A stretch of DNA of 55,050 nucleotides from Paracidovorax anthurii (GTDB taxonomy: Bacteria; Pseudomonadota; Gammaproteobacteria; Burkholderiales; Burkholderiaceae_C), in contig NZ_QLTA01000035.1 in assembly GCF_003269065.1 (NCBI RefSeq), positions 1 through 55,050 on the forward strand, written 5' to 3'. This document shows positions 7,510-14,425 of this stretch, piece after piece. Numbering within the stretch: position 1 is the first letter of the stretch; every line of letters starts with the position of its first letter. A program made the position numbers and the translations under genes. The notes beneath the pieces were generated by a model, which was not told where the DNA came from, did not search any database, and saw only the letters and a program-made list of their open reading frames with translations.

Positions 7510-9039
7510 TCAGTTCCCGATGCCGGGCGCGTAGCCGAAGGGCGCCGCCGGCGTGGCGGAGGTCTCGACCCACACGCTCTTGACCTGGGTGTATTCGCGC
7601 AGGGCCTCGATGCCGCTGGAGCGGCCGTAGCCGCTCTGGTCATGGCCCCCGAAGGGCGAGGCCACGTGGATGACCTTGTAGGTGTTGATCCAGAACGTGC
7701 CCGCGTTCACCCGGGCGGCCACGCGGTGCGCGCGGGCCACGTCCTGCGTCCACACCGCGCCGGCGAGGCCGAAGGGGCTGTCGTTGGCGATGGCGATGGC
7801 CTCTTCTTCCGTGTCGAAGGGGATGGCGACGACGACGGGGCCGAAGATCTCCTCGCGCGCCACGCGCATGCCGTTGGCCACGTTGCCGAGCACCGTGGGG
7901 CGCACGAAGTAGCCCGTCTCGGCCGCCTGGCCCCGGCTGCCCTCGACGACCTCGGCGCCCGCCTGCAGGCCGTCCTGGATCATGCCGAGCACGTGCGCGT
8001 ACTGGCGGGCGTTCTGGATGGGGCCGACCTCGGTCTCGGGCGAGAGCGGGTCCCCGGTGCGCAGGCGCCGCGCGCCCTCGGCCACCATGGCGACGAAGCG
8101 GTCGTACACGCTGCGCTGCACCAGCAGCCGCGAGCCGGCCACGCAGCTCTGGCCCGCAGCGGAGAAGATCGCGGCCTGCGCGCCGATGCAGGCCCGCGCG
8201 AGGTCCGCGTCCTCGAAGACGATGTTGGCCGACTTGCCGCCCAGCTCCAGCACGCAGGGCACGCCGCGCGCGGCGGCGGCGGCGGCGATGCGGCCGCCCG
8301 TGGCGGGCGAGCCCACGAAGACCACCTTCTTCACGGCCGGCTGCGCGATGGCCGCCTGCCCGGTGGTGTGGCCCAGGCCGCTCAGCACGTTGATCACGCC
8401 CCGGGGCAGGCCCGCCCGCTCGGCCAGGGCGGCCACGGCGAGCGAGGAGAGCGGCGTGAGTTCCGAGGGTTTGAGCAGCACCGCGTTGCCCATCGCGATG
8501 GCGGGGGCCACGTTCCACCCGCAGGTGAAGACCGGCGCGTTCCACGGGGTGATGAGCAGCACCACGCCGCAGGGCTCGCGGCGCGTGTAGTTGAGGTGAC
8601 CGCTGGGCACGGGGATGACCTCGCCGTGGAGCTTGTCGGTCCAGCCGGCGTAGTACTCGAACATCTCGGCGACCTTGGCGACCTCGCCCCGGCAGTCGCG
8701 GATCGGCTTGCCGGCGGACAGCGCTTCGAGCTGCGCCAGCGGTTCGAGGTGGGCGCGCAGCACGCGGCCGATGTCGAACATCACGCGGCCCCGGGCCGCA
8801 TGGCTGAGCGCGGCCCACGCGGCCTGCCCCTGCACGGCGGCGGCGGCGGCGCGGGCCACCACCGCCTCGCCCGCATCGGCGTACTCGATGAAGAGTTCGC
8901 CGTTGGCGGGATTGACGAGCGGGACCGGAGCGCCCTCGCCGGTGACGAGTTCGCCGCCCACGTAGGAGCCGATGGCGCGGGCATCGGGGAAGAACGGCGC
9001 GAAGGCCGCCAGGAGCTGTTCGGTGTGCGAGGTGTGCAT
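7510..9039 (-). CDS. NAD(P)-dependent aldehyde dehydrogenase
   Basis: A 509-residue aldehyde dehydrogenase superfamily member. It has the PWNAP oxyanion-region block (LLITPWNAPVFTCGWNVAPAI), the general-base glutamate in LELGGKSANI, the catalytic cysteine in AAGQSCVAGSR, and EEIFGPVV. It oxidises an aldehyde to an acid; the substrate cannot be read from sequence. It is the middle gene between an upstream beta-hydroxyacid dehydrogenase (9111-9992) and the downstream DUF3100 transporter. The pairing suggests successive oxidation of an alcohol and an aldehyde on one small-molecule route. Confidence 0.88.
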   Translation of the reverse strand: MHTSHTEQLLAAFAPFFPDARAIGSYVGGELVTGEGAPVPLVNPANGELFIEYADAGEAVVARAAAAAVQGQAAWAALSHAARGRVMFDIGRVLRAHLEPLAQLEALSAGKPIRDCRGEVAKVAEMFEYYAGWTDKLHGEVIPVPSGHLNYTRREPCGVVLLITPWNAPVFTCGWNVAPAIAMGNAVLLKPSELTPLSSLAVAALAERAGLPRGVINVLSGLGHTTGQAAIAQPAVKKVVFVGSPATGGRIAAAAAARGVPCVLELGGKSANIVFEDADLARACIGAQAAIFSAAGQSCVAGSRLLVQRSVYDRFVAMVAEGARRLRTGDPLSPETEVGPIQNARQYAHVLGMIQDGLQAGAEVVEGSRGQAAETGYFVRPTVLGNVANGMRVAREEIFGPVVVAIPFDTEEEAIAIANDSPFGLAGAVWTQDVARAHRVAARVNAGTFWINTYKVIHVASPFGGHDQSGYGRSSGIEALREYTQVKSVWVETSATPAAPFGYAPGIGN

Positions 9040-9110
9040 GGGATGTCTTCAGGGAGGGAGTGTGCGAAGGAAATGTGACGGCCGGCTCACGCGCCCGTTC
9101 ACGCGCCGGT

Positions 9111-9992
9111 TCAGGCCCTGGCGCGGTCGGGCGTGCCCAGCTCGACGATGCGGTTGAAGTCCTCCCCGTCGCCGATGGTGGCGGCGCTCAGGGCCCACAG
9201 TTCGGCCACCTTGGCGGACAGGGGCAGGTCGATGTCCAGCGCGCCGATCAGCTCCTGCGACAGGCGCACGTCCTTGCGCATCAGCTTCATGGTGAAGCCG
9301 GAGTCGAAGGCACCGCTGCTCACCCAGATGGGAAAGTTGTGCTCGGTGACGAAGCTGCGGCCCGATCCGCCGTTGATGCCCTGCAGCAGGCGCTCGGTGG
9401 GCACGCCCGCCTTCTCGGCCATGCGGGCGACCTCGCCCGCCACCAGCAGGTGCGCGGCGCACAGCAGGTTGTTGGCGATCTTCGCCACGTGGCCCGCGCC
9501 CACCTCGCCCACGTGGATGCGCTTGGCGCTCATGGCGGCGAGCACGGGCTCGGCGCGGGCGATGCCGGCCTCCGATCCGCCGATCACCATGGTCAGGGTG
9601 CCGTTGAGGGCGCCGCGCGGGCCGCCGCTCACGGGCGCATCGATCAGCTCCATGCCCGCCTGGGCGAGCTGGGCGGCCAGCGCGCGCGTGGTGGCCGGGT
9701 GGGAGGTGGACGTGTCGATGACCGGCACGCCGGCCCGGGCGTGGCGGATCAGCCCCTGCGGCCCCGCCACCACCTCGGACACGACCGCGGCCGTGGGCAG
9801 CGACAGCACCACGGCGTCCGCCGTGGCCATCACCTCCGCGATCGAGGCGACGACCGGCACGCCCTCCAGGGCGAGCGCGACGCGCGTCGCCTCCGAGGCG
9901 TCCGTGCCGACGACCTCGAAACCGCCGCGCCGCAGCGACAGGGCCATGCCGCGCCCCATGTTGCCCAAACCAATGACTCCGATGGTCTTCAC
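9111..9992 (-). CDS. 3-hydroxyisobutyrate dehydrogenase-family oxidoreductase
   Basis: A 293-residue beta-hydroxyacid dehydrogenase. The Rossmann motif GVIGLGNMGRGMA begins at residue 4, the substrate motif DAPVSGGPRGA and the catalytic lysine in GHVAKIANN follow. The start is a GTG at 9992 with GGAG a few bases upstream in the transcript; the Rossmann domain begins immediately, so longer starts are unlikely. It should oxidise a 3-hydroxy acid or reduce a semialdehyde (3-hydroxyisobutyrate, tartronate semialdehyde and similar). It is the first gene of the operon continuing into the aldehyde dehydrogenase and DUF3100, and is divergent from a LysR gene. Confidence 0.87.
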   Translation of the reverse strand: MKTIGVIGLGNMGRGMALSLRRGGFEVVGTDASEATRVALALEGVPVVASIAEVMATADAVVLSLPTAAVVSEVVAGPQGLIRHARAGVPVIDTSTSHPATTRALAAQLAQAGMELIDAPVSGGPRGALNGTLTMVIGGSEAGIARAEPVLAAMSAKRIHVGEVGAGHVAKIANNLLCAAHLLVAGEVARMAEKAGVPTERLLQGINGGSGRSFVTEHNFPIWVSSGAFDSGFTMKLMRKDVRLSQELIGALDIDLPLSAKVAELWALSAATIGDGEDFNRIVELGTPDRARA

Positions 9993-10094
9993 GCTGAAAT
10001 CTCCGAAAAAAGACGGTAAGGGCGCCCCGTGCCCACCGCCGCTCGGCGGCGGGAACCGTGGAACGCAGCCACAGAATCCCACCGGGGACGGTGT

Positions 10095-10139
10095 TTGACA
10101 ATGTCAACTTCCGTAAAATTTCGTTGCTTCCAGGGCAAC
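10095..10139. promoter_or_regulatory. divergent promoter/operator region with two palindromes
   Basis: A perfect TTGACA-A-TGTCAA palindrome lies at 10095-10107, offering a -35-like hexamer on both strands, followed by TAAAAT. A second inverted repeat, GTTGC (10123-10127) with GCAAC (10135-10139), lies downstream. This AT-richer segment sits between the operon at 9992 and the LysR gene at 10176 and is the likely site of LysR control. The promoter assignments are tentative. Confidence 0.5.
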
Positions 10140-10175
10140 ACTCGCAGGCCCCGGAGAACGAAGAAAGGAACCCCC

Positions 10176-11153
10176 ATGGGCGCCGTGCTGGACAACCGCC
10201 GCGTGCGGTATCTGTACGAATCGGCCGTCACCGGATCGGTGCGCGCCGCGGCGGACAAGCTGGATCTCAACCCCTCGGTGGTGAGCCGGCAGATCGCCAG
10301 GATGGAAGAAGACCTGGCCGTTCCCCTGCTGGAACGCCACGGCCGGGGCGTGAAGCCCACCGAGGCCGGCCTGCTGCTGGTGGAGTACTACCGGCAGCAG
10401 TGCTCGTACGAGGACGATCTGGTCACCAAGCTGCAGGAGCTGCGCGGCATGGCGCGCGGGCACATCAACCTGGTGCTGGGCGAGGGCTTCGTCAGCGACC
10501 TGATGGCCGAGCCGCTGCAGGCGTTCTGGCAGCGGCACCCGGGGCTCACGCTCACCCTGGACCTGGCGGGCACCAACGAGGTGCTGCGCAAGGTGGCCGA
10601 GGACCAGGCCCACATCGGCCTCGTCTACCACCCGCCCGTGACCGCGTCGATCCGCTCGCGCGCCGCGATCCGCCAGCCCATGTGCGCCATCACCGTGCCG
10701 GGCCACCCCCTGGCGCGGATGCCGCGCCAGCCCCTGCTGCGGCAGGTCGCGGAGTACCCGCTGGCGCTGATGCACGGCTCGTACGGCACGCGCCAGATCA
10801 TCCACCTGGCCGAGCAGATGGACCGCATCCGGCTGACGCCGAAGCTCACCACCGATTCGATCTCCGTCATCAAGCATTTCGTGCGCGGCGGCCTGGGCGT
10901 GACGCTGCTGCCGGCCTTTGCCGTTTCGCAGGAGATCGACGCGGGCCAACTCGTGGCCACGCCCATCGACAACCCGCTGCTCGCCGGGGCCGAGGCCCAC
11001 ATCGTGACCCGCCTGGGCCGGCAGCTCTCGATCGCGGCCAACCAGCTGCTGCTGCAGCTGATGGCGTCGATGCGGGCCTTCCAGGGCACCCGGCAGGGCG
11101 CCGCGCCGGCCGGCGCACGGGCGCGCGGGGCGCGCCGGCCCTCGCCGCTGTAG
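10176..11153 (+). CDS. LysR-family regulator
   Basis: A 325-residue LysR-type regulator: N-terminal DNA-binding domain (VTGSVRAAADKLDLNPSVVSRQIARMEEDLAVPLLERHGRGVKPTEAG) and a C-terminal effector domain. The ATG at 10176 has a strong AAGGAA site just upstream and precedes the helix-turn-helix by the usual distance; earlier in-frame ATGs lack this. The last 25 residues are a low-complexity Arg/Ala/Gly tail. It is divergent from the 9992-6077 oxidation/transport operon and probably activates it. Confidence 0.9.
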   Translation: MGAVLDNRRVRYLYESAVTGSVRAAADKLDLNPSVVSRQIARMEEDLAVPLLERHGRGVKPTEAGLLLVEYYRQQCSYEDDLVTKLQELRGMARGHINLVLGEGFVSDLMAEPLQAFWQRHPGLTLTLDLAGTNEVLRKVAEDQAHIGLVYHPPVTASIRSRAAIRQPMCAITVPGHPLARMPRQPLLRQVAEYPLALMHGSYGTRQIIHLAEQMDRIRLTPKLTTDSISVIKHFVRGGLGVTLLPAFAVSQEIDAGQLVATPIDNPLLAGAEAHIVTRLGRQLSIAANQLLLQLMASMRAFQGTRQGAAPAGARARGARRPSPL

Positions 11154-11255
11154 GACTCCGCCCGGGGCGCATGCGGGGATCGCGCCCACCCCGGGGCGGC
11201 CCGGGCCGTGCTGTGATGGGGGCTTGTCCGTTTCACGCACCGCACAGGAGACCGC

Positions 11256-11693
11256 ATGTCCGAGAAATCCGCATCCGTCCATTGGCAGGGCGCCGGCAAG
11301 ACCGGCCAGGGCCAGATCAGCACCGAGACCGGCGCGCTCAAGGCCTATCCGTACGGCTTCGGCAGCCGCTTCGGCGACGACCGCAAGGGCACCAACCCCG
11401 AGGAGATCGTGGGCGCCGCGCACGCCGCCTGCTTCACCATGGCCTTCGCCTTCGCGTGCGAGAAGGCCGGCATCGCCACCGAGACGCTGGACACCACGGC
11501 CAAGGTGCGCCTCGCCAAGGACGGCGAGGGCTTCAAAATCGACCGCATCGCGCTCACGCTCCAGGCCACGGTGCCGGGCATCGACGACGCGAAGTTCCAG
11601 CAGATCGCGGCCGACGCCAAGGCGAACTGCCCGCTGTCGAAGGCGCTCGCGGGCGTGCCCGAGGTCACGCTCGACGCGCGCCGCGTGGGCTGA
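11256..11693 (+). CDS. osmC: OsmC-family peroxiredoxin (Ohr/OsmC superfamily)
   Basis: A 145-residue OsmC-family hydroperoxide reductase. The two redox cysteines are in AAHAACFTMAF (about residue 59) and ANCPLSKAL (about residue 126). It reduces organic hydroperoxides using lipoyl or thiol donors in the cytoplasm. AGGAGA precedes the ATG. It appears monocistronic; the LysR upstream belongs to the divergent operon. A second OsmC-family protein is encoded at 13845-14312. Confidence 0.9.
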   Translation: MSEKSASVHWQGAGKTGQGQISTETGALKAYPYGFGSRFGDDRKGTNPEEIVGAAHAACFTMAFAFACEKAGIATETLDTTAKVRLAKDGEGFKIDRIALTLQATVPGIDDAKFQQIAADAKANCPLSKALAGVPEVTLDARRVG

Positions 11694-11800
11694 CCACGCG
11701 CCTCGGGCACGCGCAGGCACGCCCCCCGGTGGACGCGCCCGGCGTTCGCGGCTACGCTGCGCGCCGCCGCCCTCCACCACCGCCGCCCGCGATCCGCCCC

Positions 11801-12055
11801 GTGCCCCCACCTCCGAAGGCCCTGCCCGCCATCGATCCCGACCGTTGCACGGGCTGCGGCTGGTGCGTGTCGGCGTGCCCGCCGCACGTGCTCTCGCTGC
11901 ACGCGGGGGGCGATGGCGCAGCGGGCGCCGCTCCCGCCGGGGGCCGCAAGCGCTCGGTGCTGCACGACGCCGGGGGCTGCACCGGCTGCGCGCTCTGCGC
12001 CGTGCGCTGCCCTTTCGATGCCATCCGCATGGAGCGCACCGCGCCGCGGCACTGA
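11801..12055 (+). CDS. small 2x[4Fe-4S] ferredoxin-type protein
   Basis: About 84 residues with two classical [4Fe-4S] motifs, CTGCGWCVSACPP and CTGCALCAVRCPF, separated by a 30-residue alanine/glycine-rich spacer. It should carry low-potential electrons. The start is uncertain: a GTG at 11801 is used here because a proline-rich, non-conserved stretch lies further upstream in the same frame. There is no obvious redox partner nearby, so it is an orphan ferredoxin between OsmC and the homoserine dehydrogenase leader. Confidence 0.7.
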   Translation: MPPPPKALPAIDPDRCTGCGWCVSACPPHVLSLHAGGDGAAGAAPAGGRKRSVLHDAGGCTGCALCAVRCPFDAIRMERTAPRH

Positions 12056-12070
12056 GCCGGCGCCTTCCGG

Positions 12071-12076
12071 TACACT
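12071..12076 (+). promoter_or_regulatory. possible -10 box for the homoserine dehydrogenase leader
   Basis: TACACT at 12071-12076 is the best -10-like hexamer ahead of the leader. No good -35 is visible. If used, transcription would start near 12083-12084, at an ATG that opens a 39-codon frame ending in the same Thr/Ile-rich tail. Confidence 0.3.
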
Positions 12077-12167
12077 GCGCCGCATGCCGTTCGCCCGCAC
12101 GCTCCAACGCTTCGCCCACGCCGCCCCCGCGCAGCGCGTGGCCGCGCCGCTGGCGCCCTGCGCACGA

Positions 12168-12203
12168 ATGACCATGATCACCATTACCACCGCGGCCCCC
12201 TAG
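12168..12203 (+). CDS. thrL: threonine/isoleucine leader peptide (attenuator)
   Basis: An 11-residue open frame, MTMITITTAAP, with four Thr codons (all ACC) and two Ile codons among its first eight residues, ending in TAG at 12203. It resembles the enterobacterial thrL leader in content. The same frame is open from an ATG at 12084, so the translated leader may be 39 residues. A stalled ribosome on the Thr/Ile codons would leave 12211-12217 free; a ribosome at the stop codon would cover it. The gene is too short for routine annotation. Its assignment rests on composition plus the downstream alternative hairpins and the homoserine dehydrogenase gene. Confidence 0.75.
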   Translation: MTMITITTAAP

Positions 12204-12210
12204 CCTGCGC

Positions 12211-12283
12211 GCTGGGTGGCCGTCCAAGCGGCCACCTGGTGTCATTCCCCCCGAACGAACCCAGCCCGGCCGCTGGGTTTTTT
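12211..12283 (+). promoter_or_regulatory. transcription attenuator: alternative hairpins of the homoserine dehydrogenase leader
   Basis: Three structures can be read. A pause hairpin pairs GGTGGCCG (12215-12222) with CGGCCACC (12229-12236). An antiterminator can pair GCTGGGT (12211-12217) with ACCCAGC (12259-12265). The terminator pairs AACCCAGC (12258-12265) with GCTGGGTT (12272-12279) around a CCGGCC loop and runs into six T residues. The antiterminator sequence is identical to the 3' arm of the terminator, as expected for mutually exclusive folds. GCTGGGT begins 8 bases after the leader stop codon. Confidence 0.75.
12258..12283 (+). terminator. intrinsic terminator of the Thr/Ile attenuator
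   Basis: A perfect 8-bp stem (12258-12265 with 12272-12279), 6-base loop and T-tract at 12278-12283, located between the leader peptide and the homoserine dehydrogenase start. No other gene ends here, so it acts as an attenuator. Confidence 0.8.
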
Positions 12284-12330
12284 GTTTCCGGGCCCCCATG
12301 GCCCTTCGTTCGGAAAGTGAGAGTGACGCG

Positions 12331-13734
12331 ATGTTCAACGATCCCCAATGGCGCCCCGTTCCCTCCGCCGCGGCCCTGGCCGCCGGAGCCGCCCCCCGCC
12401 CGCTGCGCGTGGGCATGATCGGCATCGGCACGGTGGGCGCGGGCACCTGGCGCGTGCTGGCCCGCAACCAGGCCGCGATCGCGGCGCGCGCGGGGCGGGG
12501 CATCGAGATCGTGGCGGTGGCCGCGCGCGACCTGCAGCGCGCCGCGCGCGTGCTGGGCGAGGGCGCGGCCGGCGTGGAGCTGACGGACGACCCGCTGCGC
12601 GTGGCCACGCACCCCGGCGTGGACGTGCTGGTGGAGGTGGCCGGCGGCACCGAGGGCGCGCGCGCCTGGGTGGCGGCCGCCATCGCCCAGGGCAAGCCGG
12701 TGGTCACCGCCAACAAGGCGCTGCTGGCCGTGCACGGCAACGCGCTCTTCGCCCAGGCCGAGGCGCGCGGCGTGCCGCTGGCCTACGAGGCGGCGGTGGC
12801 CGGCGGCGTCCCCATCGTGAAGGCGCTGCGCGAGGGCGCCGCGGCCAACCGCGTGGAGTGGGTGGCGGGCATCGTGAACGGCACCAGCAACTACATCCTG
12901 GGCCGCATGCGCCATGCCGGGCTGGCGTTCGGCGACGCGCTCGCCGAGGCCCAGGCGCTGGGCTACGCGGAGGCCGATCCCACGTTCGACGTGGACGGCA
13001 TCGACGCCGCGCACAAGACGGCGCTGCTCGCGGCCAACGCCTTCGGCACGCCGGTGTGCTTCGATCACGCGCACGTGGAGGGCATCCGGCACCTCTCGGC
13101 GCTGGACGTGGCCGCCGCGCGCGAGTGGGGCCATGCCGTGAAGCTGCTGGGCATCGCGCGGCGGCGGGGCGAGGCCGTGGAGCTGCGCGTGCACCCGGCG
13201 CTGGTGCCGGCCACGCACCTGCTCGCGCAGGTGGACGGCGCGATGAACGCGGTGCTGGTGCGCGGCGATGCGCAGGGCGTGACGATGCACTACGGCGCCG
13301 GCGCGGGCGCCGAGCCCACGGCCTCGGCCGTGGTGGCCGACCTGGTGGACGTGGCGCGCCAGACGGTGGCCCAGGCCGGCGGGCCGGTGCGCGCCCCGGT
13401 GCCGCCGCTGGGCTGCCCGGGCGCGGCGCTGGTGGCGCTGCGCGTGCTGCCGATGGACGAGGTGGTCACGCGGCACTACCTGCGCGTGCCCGTGGCGCCC
13501 GGCGCCGAGGGCCCGGCCCTGGCCGGCGTGGCCGCCGCGCTGCAGGCCGCCGGCCTGGAGGCGGAACGCCTGGAGCGCCTGCGGACACCCGCCGGGTTGT
13601 CCGCCGGGCCGCAGTTGACCGTGCTCACCCGGGCCGCGCGCGATGGCGCGGTGCGGGCCGCGCTGGCCGCGATCGGCCGGCAGGCCTGGTGCGCGGACAC
13701 GCCCGCCCACCTGCGGGTGGAGACGCTGGACTGA
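12331..13734 (+). CDS. hom: homoserine dehydrogenase
   Basis: A 467-residue NAD(P)H homoserine dehydrogenase, which reduces aspartate semialdehyde to homoserine in threonine/methionine synthesis. The Rossmann motif GMIGIGTVGAGTW, VVTANKALLA, the catalytic region AGGVPIVKALREG, and GTSNYIL and AEADPTFDVDGIDAAHKTALL are all present; a C-terminal ACT-like regulatory region follows. The ATG at 12331 has a GAGAG element upstream; an in-frame ATG at 12298 (11 residues longer) lies close behind the terminator and lacks a ribosome site. It is monocistronic, with no thrC or lysC adjacent. Expression is probably controlled by the Thr/Ile attenuator. Comamonadaceae may carry a second hom elsewhere; that is not visible here. 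Confidence 0.92.
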   Translation: MFNDPQWRPVPSAAALAAGAAPRPLRVGMIGIGTVGAGTWRVLARNQAAIAARAGRGIEIVAVAARDLQRAARVLGEGAAGVELTDDPLRVATHPGVDVLVEVAGGTEGARAWVAAAIAQGKPVVTANKALLAVHGNALFAQAEARGVPLAYEAAVAGGVPIVKALREGAAANRVEWVAGIVNGTSNYILGRMRHAGLAFGDALAEAQALGYAEADPTFDVDGIDAAHKTALLAANAFGTPVCFDHAHVEGIRHLSALDVAAAREWGHAVKLLGIARRRGEAVELRVHPALVPATHLLAQVDGAMNAVLVRGDAQGVTMHYGAGAGAEPTASAVVADLVDVARQTVAQAGGPVRAPVPPLGCPGAALVALRVLPMDEVVTRHYLRVPVAPGAEGPALAGVAAALQAAGLEAERLERLRTPAGLSAGPQLTVLTRAARDGAVRAALAAIGRQAWCADTPAHLRVETLD

Positions 13735-13770
13735 CGGCGCGCGGGCGGGGCGGGGTCAGCGCTGCGGCTT

Positions 13771-13796
13771 CCTGCCGGTCTTGACCGCCCGGCAGG
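13771..13796. terminator. stem-loop between convergent hom and osmC-like genes
   Basis: CCTGCCGG (13771-13778) pairs perfectly with CCGGCAGG (13789-13796). No T-tract follows immediately, but the T-rich interspersed hairpin repeat starts directly after it. It is probably part of a transcription end between two convergent genes. Confidence 0.4.
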
Positions 13797-13843
13797 CTCC
13801 ATGTCGCCGGTTTTGCTGCATTGTTAGCTATTAAAAATATAGC
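13796..13843. repeat. interspersed ATGTCGCCGG/GCTAT hairpin repeat, copy 1
   Basis: GCTCCATGTCGCCGG is followed about 17 bases later by the hairpin GCTAT-TAAAAAT-ATAGC (13827-13843). It shares this two-part layout with copies at 18421, 32976 and 39051. It lies between convergent genes, directly downstream of the osmC-like stop codon. Confidence 0.6.
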
Positions 13844-13844
13844 A

Positions 13845-14312
13845 TCAGGCCAGTGTGGGCTCGCAGTCGATCCGCGTCTTCACGGAGTTGGCGAGGAAGC
13901 ACGCGGCATGCGCGCGGTGGTGCAGGTCGTGCAATTGCTCCAGGCTGGGCGTGTGGGCCGGATCGAACCGGGTGGCGGGCCGCAGCACCACGCGGTCCAC
14001 GACGGGGCGGCCCTGCGCGTCGGGTGCCATGGTGGCCTCGGCCGTGTCGCGGTAGTCGTCCACGCGCCAGCCGCCGCGGCAGGCGAGGTCGAGGAACCAC
14101 AGCATGTGGCAGCTCGACAGCGCGGCCACGTAGGCCTCCTCCGGGTCCACGCCGGCCGGGTCGGAGAAGGGCAGCGGCACCACGTGCGGCGAGGAAGAGG
14201 CGGGCACGGTGGCGCCGCCGTCGAAGTGCCAGACGTGGGCGCGGCGGTAGCGCCGATCGAGGAAATCGTCGGTGCCGCGCTGCCAGGCCACGGTGGCGGT
14301 ATGGGAAGCCAT
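13845..14312 (-). CDS. OsmC-family protein
   Basis: A 155-residue OsmC/Ohr-superfamily protein. The conserved cysteines lie in AALSSCHMLWFLDLA and HAACFLANSVKT, and PEEAYVAALSSCH is the family helix. It probably reduces organic hydroperoxides, but it belongs to a different branch from the OsmC at 11256. The start at 14312 is the ATG before ASHTATVAW; longer frames are non-coding in character. It faces away from the helicase gene at 14426 and converges with hom. Confidence 0.87.
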   Translation of the reverse strand: MASHTATVAWQRGTDDFLDRRYRRAHVWHFDGGATVPASSSPHVVPLPFSDPAGVDPEEAYVAALSSCHMLWFLDLACRGGWRVDDYRDTAEATMAPDAQGRPVVDRVVLRPATRFDPAHTPSLEQLHDLHHRAHAACFLANSVKTRIDCEPTLA

Positions 14313-14425
14313 GGGTCGTCGTCCTTGATGGGGGGACCGCGAGCCTACCCCGGCCCGCGCGCCGCAGGGGAGAAAAACACCGCGGCGAACCCGGCCGCCG
14401 CCCGGCCGTGCCACACTACCACTGT

